NCBI GenBank assembly: GCA_008360955.1
Contig: LUCM01005536.1
Coordinates: forward strand, 62,001-126,000
DNA: 64,000 nucleotides
Direction of reading: 5' to 3'
Source: Fasciolopsis buskii
Taxonomy: Eukaryota; Platyhelminthes; Trematoda; Plagiorchiida; Fasciolidae
Shown here piece by piece: positions 1-12,600 of the stretch; the stretch's first letter is position 1, and the number at the start of each line of letters is the position of its first letter. The notes beneath the pieces are model-generated. The model made no database searches and was not told where the DNA came from. It saw only the letters and a list, made by a program, of their open reading frames with translations. The translations under genes were made by a program, and so were the position numbers.

Positions 1-47
1 GAGGCTGTTTTTTGTATGGAAACTGGCTTGAATCGGAAGAAAATATG
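1..47 (+). CDS. AGBL5: AGBL5-like exon, 3' end (after the LHGH motif)
   Basis: The window opens inside an exon. Reading from base 3 gives [15 protein letters not shown], which matches the animal CCP5 segment beginning GCFMYGN that directly follows the LHGH zinc-ligand motif. The exon ends at 47 in phase 0 before a GTGAGC donor. Joined to the exon at 12700 the alignment to CCP5 runs on without inserted or missing residues, which supports both the exon end and the very long intron. The ligand histidine itself lies just before the window. Confidence 0.85.
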
Positions 48-3000
48 GTGAGCGCGCTTCTCGTTTCCTCTGAGTGCTCCATGCTTGTTAATTGCATTTA
101 GTATTTCTCACACGAACTCGAGGGAAAAGTCGGACAGATAACACCTTTGGAGCATGCAAAACTTTGGCACACGGATTATTAAAAAGAAGACTGAAGGATC
201 ATGCTCATATAAAACCCGTAGATCATAGTCTCTTTACGATGATTCGATCATTGCCAGGCATACGAAAAGTCTGCGACAGCAGTTTGAAAATGCATAGTTT
301 CATGAATATTGTGCGGAGGGAAGCATATCCGGAAAATTGGATTACCAACTGCACTGAGCTAATTTTAAATAAATGTTTTCATCTTTCAACTTTAACTTCC
401 TTTATAAATGAAATAGCAATATACATCATTTTTCAGGAAGGGGGCCGCGGCCAACAGAGGGCTGCCGAGTGGGGAAGCTGAACGGCAATGGGAGAATTCG
501 AAACCCCGGCCCTCACATCCAAAGTCCGCCATCTTATCCGCGTGACCACCACCGGATTCTGGCTTTATTTTCCTTGGGTTAGTTTTTTTCATGTTCTGAC
601 CTCGTAATGCGGTATACTAAGAAGACAAATGAACAAATAATTCCGAAATGAGGATTTTAAAGTAAACAGAAAAGTGAAACGTGCAGAAAAGTATTTTGAA
701 TTGGAGAACAACAATGTCTGTCACGTGCAAGTTTATCGCAGACGCAAAAACAAAAGACTAATTATATCTATACGGGCCAATCAACTGGTTAAGGCTTTCA
801 TACTTCACTCTGTAATGGACTGAACATCCCGAGCCATCGTCTAACCCAACTTAGGTAGCATAAGGGCATGCAGAGAAGCAAGTGTTTCGCTGTCATGTAC
901 AATGAGAGATCACGTCAATTCGATATGTCCCATATAGGTGCTATTTCTGAAGATTGAACTCCATTAATGAATGCCGTATTCTGGAAAAACTACAAGGAAG
1001 TCAAGATTCAGTCATTTTACATCCTCATATCCACCGCACCTGAAATGGGACGCGACTTCCGGACGAACGATTTTGAGTGGTAACGTGAACTCAGAACTTG
1101 GTCATTGGATTGTACTGATAACGGTCTAGATAGCCCAGAATGAAATTCAAGCTGTCGATAACCATCTACTGGTAGTTATATAGGTCTAGTTGCTTTCACG
1201 TCCTCTTTATCACAGATTGTGCACGGATAACAGCCACCCGGTGCCACATCGTGATCTGAGTTCGCAGGCATGGACCAGAGGAAGTAATAATCTTTGAAGG
1301 ATCCAAGCAACTGACAACCAGGGATCATGAGCGCAACGCTATGAAGACAAAAGCTGCCGTCGAAAGAGCCAACGTTACTTTTTAATAAAAAATATTTTTG
1401 TCCAACAGAAATATTCTATGACCAAAAAATTGAATGAGGCAGTGGTAGCTTTTAGCTCCATCGGATGGGACAGCGAATGACCTTCGACTGCGCCCTTTCG
1501 TCCCACTTAAACAGTCAATGTGAAGATCCAAAGACCATGCAAAGATCACAGTCTTTACTGAACACGCTTTAACATAATCGGGAAAAAGTCTCCGTAGGAT
1601 TTTTGTTGAGCCTCAGGTAAGCTGTGATCATAGAAAGCAAACGCGAATGGTCGCTGTTGACTTGGATAGAATCGTCCAGCCGAATTGTACACAGCCGACT
1701 GATGACTGCAACCAAGCCTAAGAGTCCCCACTCGTTTCTCACTTTCAAAACGGTTCTAATGTCAGGTTCAATATGAAAAATCGAAATCAGATCATACGGG
1801 ACGCGGAAAGCTAGTTACGAGATAAAGGCTGTTTCTGGATCACAGAAAGAGACTATAGAGATGTTGTAATGCATGCGGGGCTTAAAAAAGGCACGAGTCA
1901 GCTCTATCTAAAAAGTTGTAGGAAATCTAGCTGGTGCACATTGGTCCTCTGACTGGCAAACGCCGAAGGTAGACAAGTGACAACAGCAGTCAGGCTTATT
2001 TAGTGCAGAGTTCACTGCAAGAATTGGTATTCGTCAGAACTGCACTTTTGCATCATTCTTTTTCAGCTTTGTAATCGAAATGATTGTGATAACGTCCCCA
2101 TCCTCATGTGATATTGATATCTACTCACAGAAGATACTGTCTCATTTGAAATATGCGGATAATGTAATGCTTCTGGTTGGAGACCCAACTGATTTTCAAT
2201 TGTTCTACAACCGTGTGAATGGCAGTGTATCTATTTTGGAATTAATCTAAAACCGACGTTCTTCCTAGAGAATAATTGGATGAAGTAAGTAATTCGTGGT
2301 GTGTAGGTGGTTGCATCTCAACTAATGGTCTTCTATCGAATGAAATGCTATTAATTTAGCTGAAGGCTGATCTGGGATTTATCAACTTTAGTCATTTGTG
2401 GCGTTGCTGCGAAATCCGACTTAGATGGCAGATCGAGTTTTCCTGGCTGCATTAAATTTGGTCTTGCTGACAGTTTCCGGATTGTTGCTCTTGGCTGTTG
2501 GAAGGTATCGATAGACTTTCTTCTTTTTAAACACTGGCATCTTCTTATTATTGCTAGAACATGGTGAAAGGATTCAGTTCCAGTTCTGGCGTTAGTCTTG
2601 AGGTATTGGGTTACAGATCGCAATCGATCTAAAAAACACTAAACTTGAGTAGGTTACGACGGTTGGACATGATCACAGATCAAGTTCTTGGGTATACGCT
2701 ATTTTTTGAGTCGATCGGTTCTTGAAAGATGAGTCAAAGTGACGTAGTGAAAAGGTGCAGAAATCCTTAACCACTGAAACATCCACCACTGGTTTGGGGT
2801 CCACAACATCTCCACACCGACGATTGGAGATTTATGCGATGTGGCTGGATGCTTCAGTTATTTCTTGCAACTGAATTGTTGCTATTTCACCATTCTTCTC
2901 ATCTGTGATTTTAATATTTTTTCTCGCTTTCATTAGCTGTTGCTACATGGCAGCCAGAACCAGAGTATGAGAGCACAATGTTGGTGATTTCAAAAACCAA

Positions 3001-6000
3001 AACTGATCTACTTTATGTCCCGCTCTCCCTGCGATACTAGTGAGCTACAATGATATGTGACCTTTCACGTGACCTTAAATAGCAGAAATAAAAGTTGGCG
3101 AGGTTTTTTTACGGAGGCAATGCTGGAGAAGTTTTTGGCGAATGGAAATCCGCAGTTCCATAAGCCACAAAACGTCAAATTTTTGTAAACCCACACAGAG
3201 GCTCCGAATCAGGCGTTTTGCCCGTTAGGCTGTGGAACGTTAACCCGGTACGGGAACATAGCCGAAACACACTCGTATACGGTTTCTTTGTTATTCTGAC
3301 ACTGACGTTTCCTCGGTTTCCAAAATGATATTTCCCCCACACCCAGTTCTTCCTTATGTATCACATGAACCAATCAGAACAAGACGGCTCAATATCCTTT
3401 GGGCTGCCCCTTCCCCATCTTGGGCAGTCATTGACTATCCAATAATGAGAAAATGAATCATCACCTGTGCACACTCCTAATGAGTCAAATGAAGACATTT
3501 GGTCAGAAGAATGTCGGCCGATGAGTAGTAATGACCGTTAAACCGATTATTTACTTCTGAGATGTCACCCCTTCAGTCCTATGTAAAACATGATTTACTG
3601 GGGCGAATAACTTCTACACTAATCGATGGGAAGCCCAGGTAATCCAGTCTTTGTCCACCTAGTGTTTTTGATCAGTAACCTATTGCTTTCCCCTTTCAAT
3701 AGCTGGAATGGATTGTCCTGTGGCTAATTGTTTGCTCTCACCGGCATTTGTGATGAAGGGGTGTGCTAGACACCAAGGATCTTTGGCCTTTTCCGAAGGA
3801 TGTTTGAAAGGACGTGCCGGTAATCGGTAACCAATGGGTTGAGTGAGCCTCAGACTGTCCTACTGTTTTGTGGGTCAGGCCACTTTGCAAAAGGCTCAGG
3901 GCAGGATCCCTTCATTTATACCTCTGCTTCGGTTTGGGAAATCGGATAGATTCTAACCCAAGGAGAAATCATGGATGTCGATGAATAGATGACGAAGTGG
4001 AGGTGAAGTGCGAAGGAGCCACCACATGTGGCGAACCATACACCTTGTTCTCTTTCCTTTCTTGATCGTCGCTCGTTCTGCAGGTGCACGATCCGTACTC
4101 GGACTTCTGGAATATATATACATATATATGCATGTGCATATGCATATATATATATATATATTGATCTGTTTGGCCGTCCAGCGCCATATTTTCTCTCAGG
4201 CAAATGACGATTTGAGTCTGGACATCCTCTGGCCCCGACACGTTGAGCTACGCCTGAGAAAGTAATTTCGTAAAACACTTCTGGTCTCCCAGCGAAACAA
4301 GCCAGTATATTATATTAAAGTTTACTTTCATTCTGATAATAGATCAATCCAAACATCAAGGATTATCTATAATATACCTAGTCCAGAGCAGTGGTCTAAA
4401 AGACGAAAGTGGCGAAGACTTGAAGGTAAAAGTAGTTAAGCCAGCTTGCGTTAATTCCAGCGCTGATGGCCGAGCCTGTACCAAAATCGAAGGCGCACAC
4501 CAATGCAAATAGGCTTTGTGAATTGGAGCAAGGTTGTACTGGGGACAGAAAACGGATTACGGCGGATTATTATAAAGTAACTGGAAGCATCATTCTTTGT
4601 AATAGCCCGAAACACAAACTGAAAGGAAGTATGCTGAAATGCACATGTTATAAGGTCCCTCGAATTGAAAAGAAGTCTACCTGCTTACGTTACAGACCTT
4701 TTAGATAGTCGGACGAAGATCTGCGAGATAACAAGGAATGAACGTATTTTCAATAATAAATTGTCGCTTTTTGGAAATTTTCTAGCAATGTGTCTGACCA
4801 TTACTAGGTTGTATAAACTGAAGTGAAGTGAAAAGAATAGAACGGAACTGAACTGAGCTGATATGAACATTCGCAGAAATGAATCGAATTACACTGAAAA
4901 AAATTTCTTTGAGCTGAACGGAAATGAACTGAGCTGAATGAAAATGAACAACCCTGAACGTTCCCTGAAACGAACTGAAATTTTGCTGAAATTAAATGAG
5001 CGGAACTGAACTGAAGTGAAGTGAACGGAATTCAAATAGATTCAGCGCAACTCAACTGAGCGTTCACTAGACTGAAGTGAACTTAACCAAGCTCTTATGA
5101 TCATAAATGAAATGAACCAAAATAAAGTGAACTGCACTGAAGTGAATTTTGCTCGACTAAAATGAACATCCAAAGAATTAAACTGAACTGAATTCAACTG
5201 AAATGAACTCAACACAACTGGGACTCTTCTGAACTAAACTGAACCGAACTGAACTGAATTGAGCTGAAGCTTCGCTGAACTGAACTGAAAGGAACTGAAC
5301 TGAAATTTTTTGAATTGAAAAGGTCACGAACTTTGCCAAACTAGCTGACTGCTGAACAGAACTTTCCATGAGTTGACATGAAATTTCCTTGAACTGAACT
5401 GAACTAAACTGAAAGGAATTTTCACTGAACCGAGATGAAATGAAATGAACGAAATTCTTCTCAACCTAAATGAAATGAACCAAAATGAACTAAACTGAAT
5501 TTCGCTACACCGGACGGCACTGAAATGAAATGAACTGTACTCGAATGATATGGACTTCCGTTGAACTGAACTGAAATGTATTCAGACGCAGTCAACTCAG
5601 CTCAGTTGGGCTTTTGCCTAACTGAGCTGATTATAAATGGAATCACCTAAAACGACGCTAAGAGAATTAAAACGAACTGTACTCGGTTCGACAATAATGC
5701 GGCGGAAATGGGCTGAACTGAACTCAACTGAGAATTCCTTGAACTGAACTGAACTTTCTCTGAATTGAATTGAAATGAACTTCTGCCGAACTGAACTTGA
5801 CTGAAATTTTGCCAAATTCAACGAATCTGAACGTTCGCTGAAGTGAACTGAAATTTCGATGAATTGTGGCGAAATAAATTGAACCGAACTGAAATGAACT
5901 AGACCGCACTGGATTGAAGTGGAATCAACTGAAACGAAGTGAAGTGAACTGTAAAGAACTGAGCTGAACTGAAATGAATTTCTGCTGAATTGAAGTGAAT

Positions 6001-9000
6001 TGAACTAAGTTCAACTTAAATGAAATTCTCTGAAACGAACTAAGCTTTTGCTGAAGTGAACTGATGTGACCTTTCGATGAATTTAAGGGAACTACGGTGG
6101 GCTGAAATTTCGGTGAACTGAACTGCACCGCACCGAATATGCCTTGAGCGGAACTGAAATTTCACTTAACTGAAATAAAATGATCTGAAATGAAATGGCC
6201 TTTGGATGAACCGAATCGATTTTGACTTGCACTAAACTTAGCGGAAATTTTGATGAACTGGCATGAATTGAAAGGCAGATTTGTTTAAATGAACTGAACT
6301 GTATTGAAATGAAGTGAACTGAAATGAAATGAAATTTCGCTCAAACGAACTGAAATGAACAGCACTGAACATTCCTTGAAAGGAAATAAAACTCTGCTTG
6401 ACCGAATTAAAATGGAGGGAATTGAACTGAACTGAATATTCGTGGAATCGCACTAAAATTTTCCTGAAATGAACTGATGTAATCTTTCGCTGAAATGAAC
6501 TAAAATTTCGCTGAAGTTACTTGAACTGAAATAAAGTGAATTCCACGGAAATCAACTCAACTCAGCTGAACATTTGCTAAACTGAACTTAACTGGTCTGC
6601 ACCCTAACTGAAAGGAACTGGCCTGCATGGGACTGAACCTAGGCTGAACTCAACTAATCTTTCGCTAAACTGGACCGAAGTGATGCATGACTTCGCAAAA
6701 CTGACCTAAACTTAAAGCGAACTGAACTAGATGTTCGCAGAAGTGAATTGAAAAGAAACCGAACTGAGCCTTCGCTGAACTGAACTGCAGTGAATTTCCC
6801 CTGAACTAAAATAAAACGAACTGAATTCAACTGAACTGAATTGATATGAACTTTCTTGAAACTGACTTGTACTGAAAAGAACTGAACTTTCGCTGACATG
6901 ACCGAAATAAACTGGTCTGAAATGACCCGAAATTTCTCGAAACTGACTTAAACTGAAGCAAACAGGAATTTCGCTCAGCCGAAATGAAATCGCGCGGAAC
7001 TGAACTGAAGTGAAATGAAATGCGATTCTCTCTTACTGAATTACGCTTTGTTTGAAGTAAACTGCACTTTCGATCAGCTGAACTAAACGGAACTGAAAAA
7101 AACGAACTGAATTTTTGCTGAACTTACCCGAACTGGACTGTCGCTGAACTGAACTGAAATGAAATGAAATGAATTAAACGGAACTTCGATGAAGTGTGCT
7201 GAACTTATCTTAACTTCACTAAATTGTGTTGAACTGAGCTTAAGTTGAACTTCGCCCATTTGATCTGAACTGTACTGCACTGAACTGAAGTAAATTTAGC
7301 TTTAGCTGATGTGAGATGTACTGTATATTAAAACAGACCATTTGTGGCCCGATTATCCCTCACAGGATTTGTCAGGACGAAAGTGTTGCATATTCATATG
7401 CAGAAAAGAACACACATGGAATAGGGAGACAACATCGCACTTTTGCCAGAAAAGACATCTGAGCTGAAAATCGAGGATCTCCTTGTAATATTGTAATCTG
7501 CGTTGGCAGGATGTCATTAATTTAGCCTAGATATGCCACTGATCGTGGGATATATGTTTCATCCGTTGAATTTAGTATATGTCGCTGTAATGGAAACTGA
7601 ATCTATTATAGTTTGTGTCGTACTGCAGGAGACTTCCGCCAGTCATGCAGAGTTTTCATTGAACATATGCTTCGCCACCAGTAACGATGATAATATATAG
7701 TCAACGTCTGTGTTCCGATGATTCACTGATGGCAACATTCAGAGGAACTAAAAAATCTCGAGAAATCTGCCAACACTGAATTCTGCATCAGTTTTTTTGC
7801 TATTTATCGTGGTACCTATGACTTTGTCGGTCATTCCCCACAGACACTTTGAGACGAAATGCCAACAATTATGGAGCGAATCCAAAACATGAACCGTCCA
7901 AAAATATACTATTTGTCTCACTGTTCTCTGCCGGTTAACCGGATAACACTTTTAGTTAGCTTAACTGGGCTTCGCACCAGTAAATACGACTTCGGGAAAG
8001 TTTAAAGAGCTGAAGTTCAGATTAACAATAGTACATGGTGAAATCAGTGATTTTTCGAATGTTCATACTCAAGTTCCGGTGAATTTGTGATATTTTTCAA
8101 ACTTTCCCTTTTTTATCCGCGAGCGAACGTTATAACTACTTTAATTCGACGCCTTTTTCCATTCCCACTTAGGCTACTGATCAAATTAGGAAGTAGTATA
8201 GAATGTCATATAGAAGCTTTGCCAGCCTCACAAGTCCCGGACGTTTGTCGGATAAGCCTGGGCACAGTGGTAAAGTTCCTTGGTAAACAGCTCTCGTATC
8301 TGTGGCAATAACTCTGACACCAGTAATAGACGACAACTGTCAACTTCAATGCCTGTAGAAAACTGGGATTTAATTTGAAAATTCGAGGCTTCATGCGAGG
8401 TGAAGGTAAAATTCCAATGCGGTCCAAAATTATGCTACGGTTTCATCGGAACAGATCCGGGTTTGAAGCTTTTGTTTGCTGTTTTACGCAGTTCTGCAGA
8501 CCGGATTGCTTATTTCTCGAAACAGTAGGGGCATAATAATGAATTATCGGGAACAAAACTCAGGAATTTAACCTTGATCCCTATGTTTGTGGACATACCG
8601 AAAAAATAGCCATGGAGAATGAATAAACTGATTCAGTGATTCCTTCTGAACACTTGGAGTTAAATTTTGTGTTTCGCGAACGTTTTGACTGAATTACTTG
8701 AAGTGATATGATGCCTAACAGTCACCTTGTGGTAGTAGATATCAGCTTGTATTTGTTTATTCCACCAGTGACAGGATATCATGGGACGTACTTTGCCCCA
8801 TCTATGTTCTTTTGGCCAGGGTGTTCGAAGTATCCGGATCAGTGGCTTTTGCACATATATTTTACTCTTTATTAAAGATATTTTCATTTATTCTGCGGTA
8901 GAAAAGGTCTACCTGGCTAGTATCATGTGGGGTATCCCGTAAACAAATCAGATAACGTATCAGGGTCAATTCTATCCTAGCTATCTCGTAGAGAGCGTAG

Positions 9001-9577
9001 ATTTTATCTCTGTTTTTCGAATACTCAGCCACTTGGATGATGATCTTGATCATGTAGTTCATATACAAGATGTATTACATGTATGGACGAAGCCATTCTA
9101 GGCGATCTGTGTTTGACTTTCACTCAAAAAGTTAGTATAATAGGCAATGTCTGCTTGAACTTGCAGCTGGAAATGTTAATCCCACTGCCGCTGTGTAAGA
9201 CCGCCCTAGTTGTTCAGTGTATGTATAACCTTTCAGTGAAATTGAGAAAATTTTTCTCAGTTGGTACAGGAACATGACTGTATCATATAGACACGATTCT
9301 TGTAGCAGTTCACAATCAGACTGTTCGTGTATGTGAATGAACTGACAGAGAAGTGCCGGGTACGCATTCCTGATGAACGGCTACAACCGCGAAACCGGTC
9401 GGGGTTTCCCATTTTCCTTTTCTATTCATTTATACACTTGTCTATTAACATGCCATTTTGCGCACCTAGCGCTGTCATTCTTTAGGTTGACAATGTCTAA
9501 CCCACACAGAACAACCACCAGCCCCAGGTGTGATCTCGAAGATCGGATCGGTATTCACATCATTTTCACGCAGACAT

Positions 9578-9608
<31 letters not shown>

Positions 9609-12600
9609 AGAGCCAGGCGCTTTAACGATAAAACCGAAAAAATCATGTATTTCAGACTTCACACCTTTCCAGTACACTCATATTTGAATAGATCCATTTT
9701 ACCGTCCGATCCTCAAGGTGCCGAACAACGAAAGATTGTTTTCTGTTTCCGTTTCCGTTAGTAAATCCAGTGAATTACGAGAGTATTTTGCTCCTCTAGC
9801 TAAGCCGATATGTTATTCATCACCCGTTGAGCAGCAGTTTTCCACAAATCGACGGTCTGGTATCACTACCATTTATGACTTTCAAATTTTACCATTAATA
9901 CATGCGCTTTAAATTGTCCCAGCGGAATGCTAGGGCAGGGCACGTTTCGCTAACGTCATTCAACCTAGCCGATGGCCCAACTAAATATTTTTACCCATCA
10001 GATCAACTGGAAATCACCGGAGTAAGTTGTTCTGTCGGCAGTGCTGGGTTTCTTAATGTCACAACAAAAAATGAATTCTACATTATGTTGTTGTGCGTAG
10101 AAGCACTCAAAAGAAGTTGGGGTGAAGTCAGCCTCTGGTTGAGAATATCACTCTTACATTATTGAACGGCCCGTGAAATAAAGCCTACACTTTCACGGTT
10201 GATCTCATGTTCTCTGGGACGCAGTTTGTCAGCGAAGGAGAGGTGATTTAATGTGAAGCGCAGGAACTGGGGTTGCAATTTCAGCCCTGTTATCAGGGAC
10301 ATTTCCACTTCTATTAAACATCAAAATTACTTGTGAGTAATTTGTAGGGTTGATGTTTTCTGTTCTTGGCTGACTGACGCTTGCGCTCCACTTTCACGCT
10401 CGAACCTCAGATCATCCGGTCAGCCTAACACTCGGGAAGCACGAAACTTGAGTTTCGTTCTTATTAAAGTTCACTACCGAATCCAAACACTATTCACAAA
10501 TGATTGCGCGCTCTGCATAGAAAGATCAAACGCAAAGCAAGCTAGTGGGAATATCCGCCCATCCTGTGTAGAAGATTTTAATCGGTGGGAGGGATTCGGC
10601 TGGAGTTAAAAAGGTTGTTGGACACTACTGGCTGTCATGTAGAACGAGGTCTGATCAAACTTAACCTGGTGATTCTGATTAGGCTGGACGGGAACTGGTG
10701 TCACAGTGGTAAGATACATGGCTTCTGGATGGAAACCCGATTTAAAACCGTGGTGTGGCGAAAAGTAAGCACCACTGATATACTCTGATGTGAGCTAAAC
10801 GGAAATACGGTCCTTCTCAAGTGTCAGGTTGATTGGATGATCTGAGTTTTGTGCGTAAAGGGCATAGTCCAAAGGCCAAGCACAGGAAATTCCCCTTTTG
10901 ATAAACATTTGCGTTTGTAAAGTTCATGAAGCACTAATTTTCATGAGGCAAAACAGTTACTCACTCGTTTCCTTCAGATTTTTAACGGTAGATTATAGAA
11001 AATGTTTAATGTGCTTAGAAAGGTCTTCTTGGTTTTTCTCTCATCAGTCGGTGCTTAGTACTTTCATCTAACAATGAGTTTTCCCGATGCTCTCTCAATG
11101 CCCTCCAGGCAAATTTTCTGGGTCTCGTAAAAGCTGACATCAAACTGTGCAGACTTGACTTCATGAAAATCAATTAGCAGTATTTTTGACGAACATAGTG
11201 ACGTTTATTTGAAGTTCGCATAAGAAAATTCATAGCTAAATACCCACCCACTTAGCTTTGAATTGTCCACTTCCATTTCCCACTGTTTCATTCACTTCAC
11301 ACAGCCCTTCATTCCCTCTCGCTTATCCCCTTGTAGAAATTCTATGATACCTCATTCCGCCACAATCTTTGTTGGTAATTCCCTCGTTTTGGACCAGCAA
11401 TTCTCACACGATATCACGTTAAGGCAGCCTACTGACGGCACAGCCAATAGCTACTGCACAAACTTCTGGAGGGTAAATCGGGAGACAAATGGGACCGGTA
11501 AAATTCATTCAAAAACCTCTGCAGTTGTCATTTGTAATTCCATATTGTTCATTGTTCCTCGATTAGGTAGGGAGAAATCCCACCCTTTTGAGCCCACAGC
11601 TTCTTACGACTCCTATTAGAGGGAATAGTGCGATCTCAATAGCAAGTAGTCATCCAATGCTGACTTGAATTTGTAGTAGGCATCCCCTTCCGACTTACTG
11701 TTGCCCTTAAACAGCGGCATCGCGGTGGCTTTCCTCCATTCCGTAGAAGTTCATTTGCCAATAAATTTTGCCTTGGGGGCAGCCCAACTATGTTCCACGC
11801 CATCACCACCAGCAGTTTACCTGGTACGAGCGGATGGTGCTTGCGTCTTCTCAAAAGCACTACGCCGGATATTACGACCGCACCGTGTTTCCACTGGGGC
11901 TGCGGTGCCCCACCTCCAGTGTGCTGACACGGTTTCACAATCAATGGTACCAAGTGGTGTTAGCGTGTCTGTGCTGGAAACGTCAGTGGTTCTCGGTGAA
12001 ACCACTAAATCTAGAGTCGAGCCCTGTTCTGGCTGCCCGGTTGTTAATATTCAACTTCAAGGTAGCAGTGACCACAATAGGTTGTTATCCGCCAAAATAA
12101 ACTTGTGCATGTGGTCACCTTTTGTTCAGCCTGCGTTCTGTAGGTCCATATCTACAATCTTGCATTTTTAAAAATTATCGATTTACTTTCCGTTAACTTT
12201 TCAATTAGGTCACTATAGCTGATTCTACCAAGACTGTCACAACAATGGAATACTGTCGACCCAGTGCACATTCCGAGTCTAGTCATTCTGTCTGAGCACT
12301 GAATACCTTTTTTAGCTCACTAGCTATAGATTCTCGAAAATATTGAAGTATAGAATTTGAGAATCACTTCAGCAGTTTTGCTAGAAAATTGGAAATATCG
12401 CAGAGCTGACAGACTAGAAGCTTCCTAATGTTAGGACTATGAGTCTGCTTTATCAAAGCTGAGGAAGATCATGGCGACCACAAAAAGTCCCGATGGGACC
12501 ATCTTATGCAGTAATTTCCTTATATTACTGATGATTTTTCTTGTTGCCGTCTTATTCTCACGGTTTAGCTTGTCCATGGATGATATTGCACCTTTTTGGT

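Noticed and set aside
5178..7280. Series of - strand open frames rich in F, S, V and Q
   Set aside because: They are a by-product of the stop-free (TTCAG)n satellite, not genes.
9923..10021. Exon-like 33-codon stretch with AG and GTAAGT borders
   Set aside because: The flanking CCP5 exons at 47 and 12700 align without a gap, so an extra exon here would insert residues into the conserved domain.
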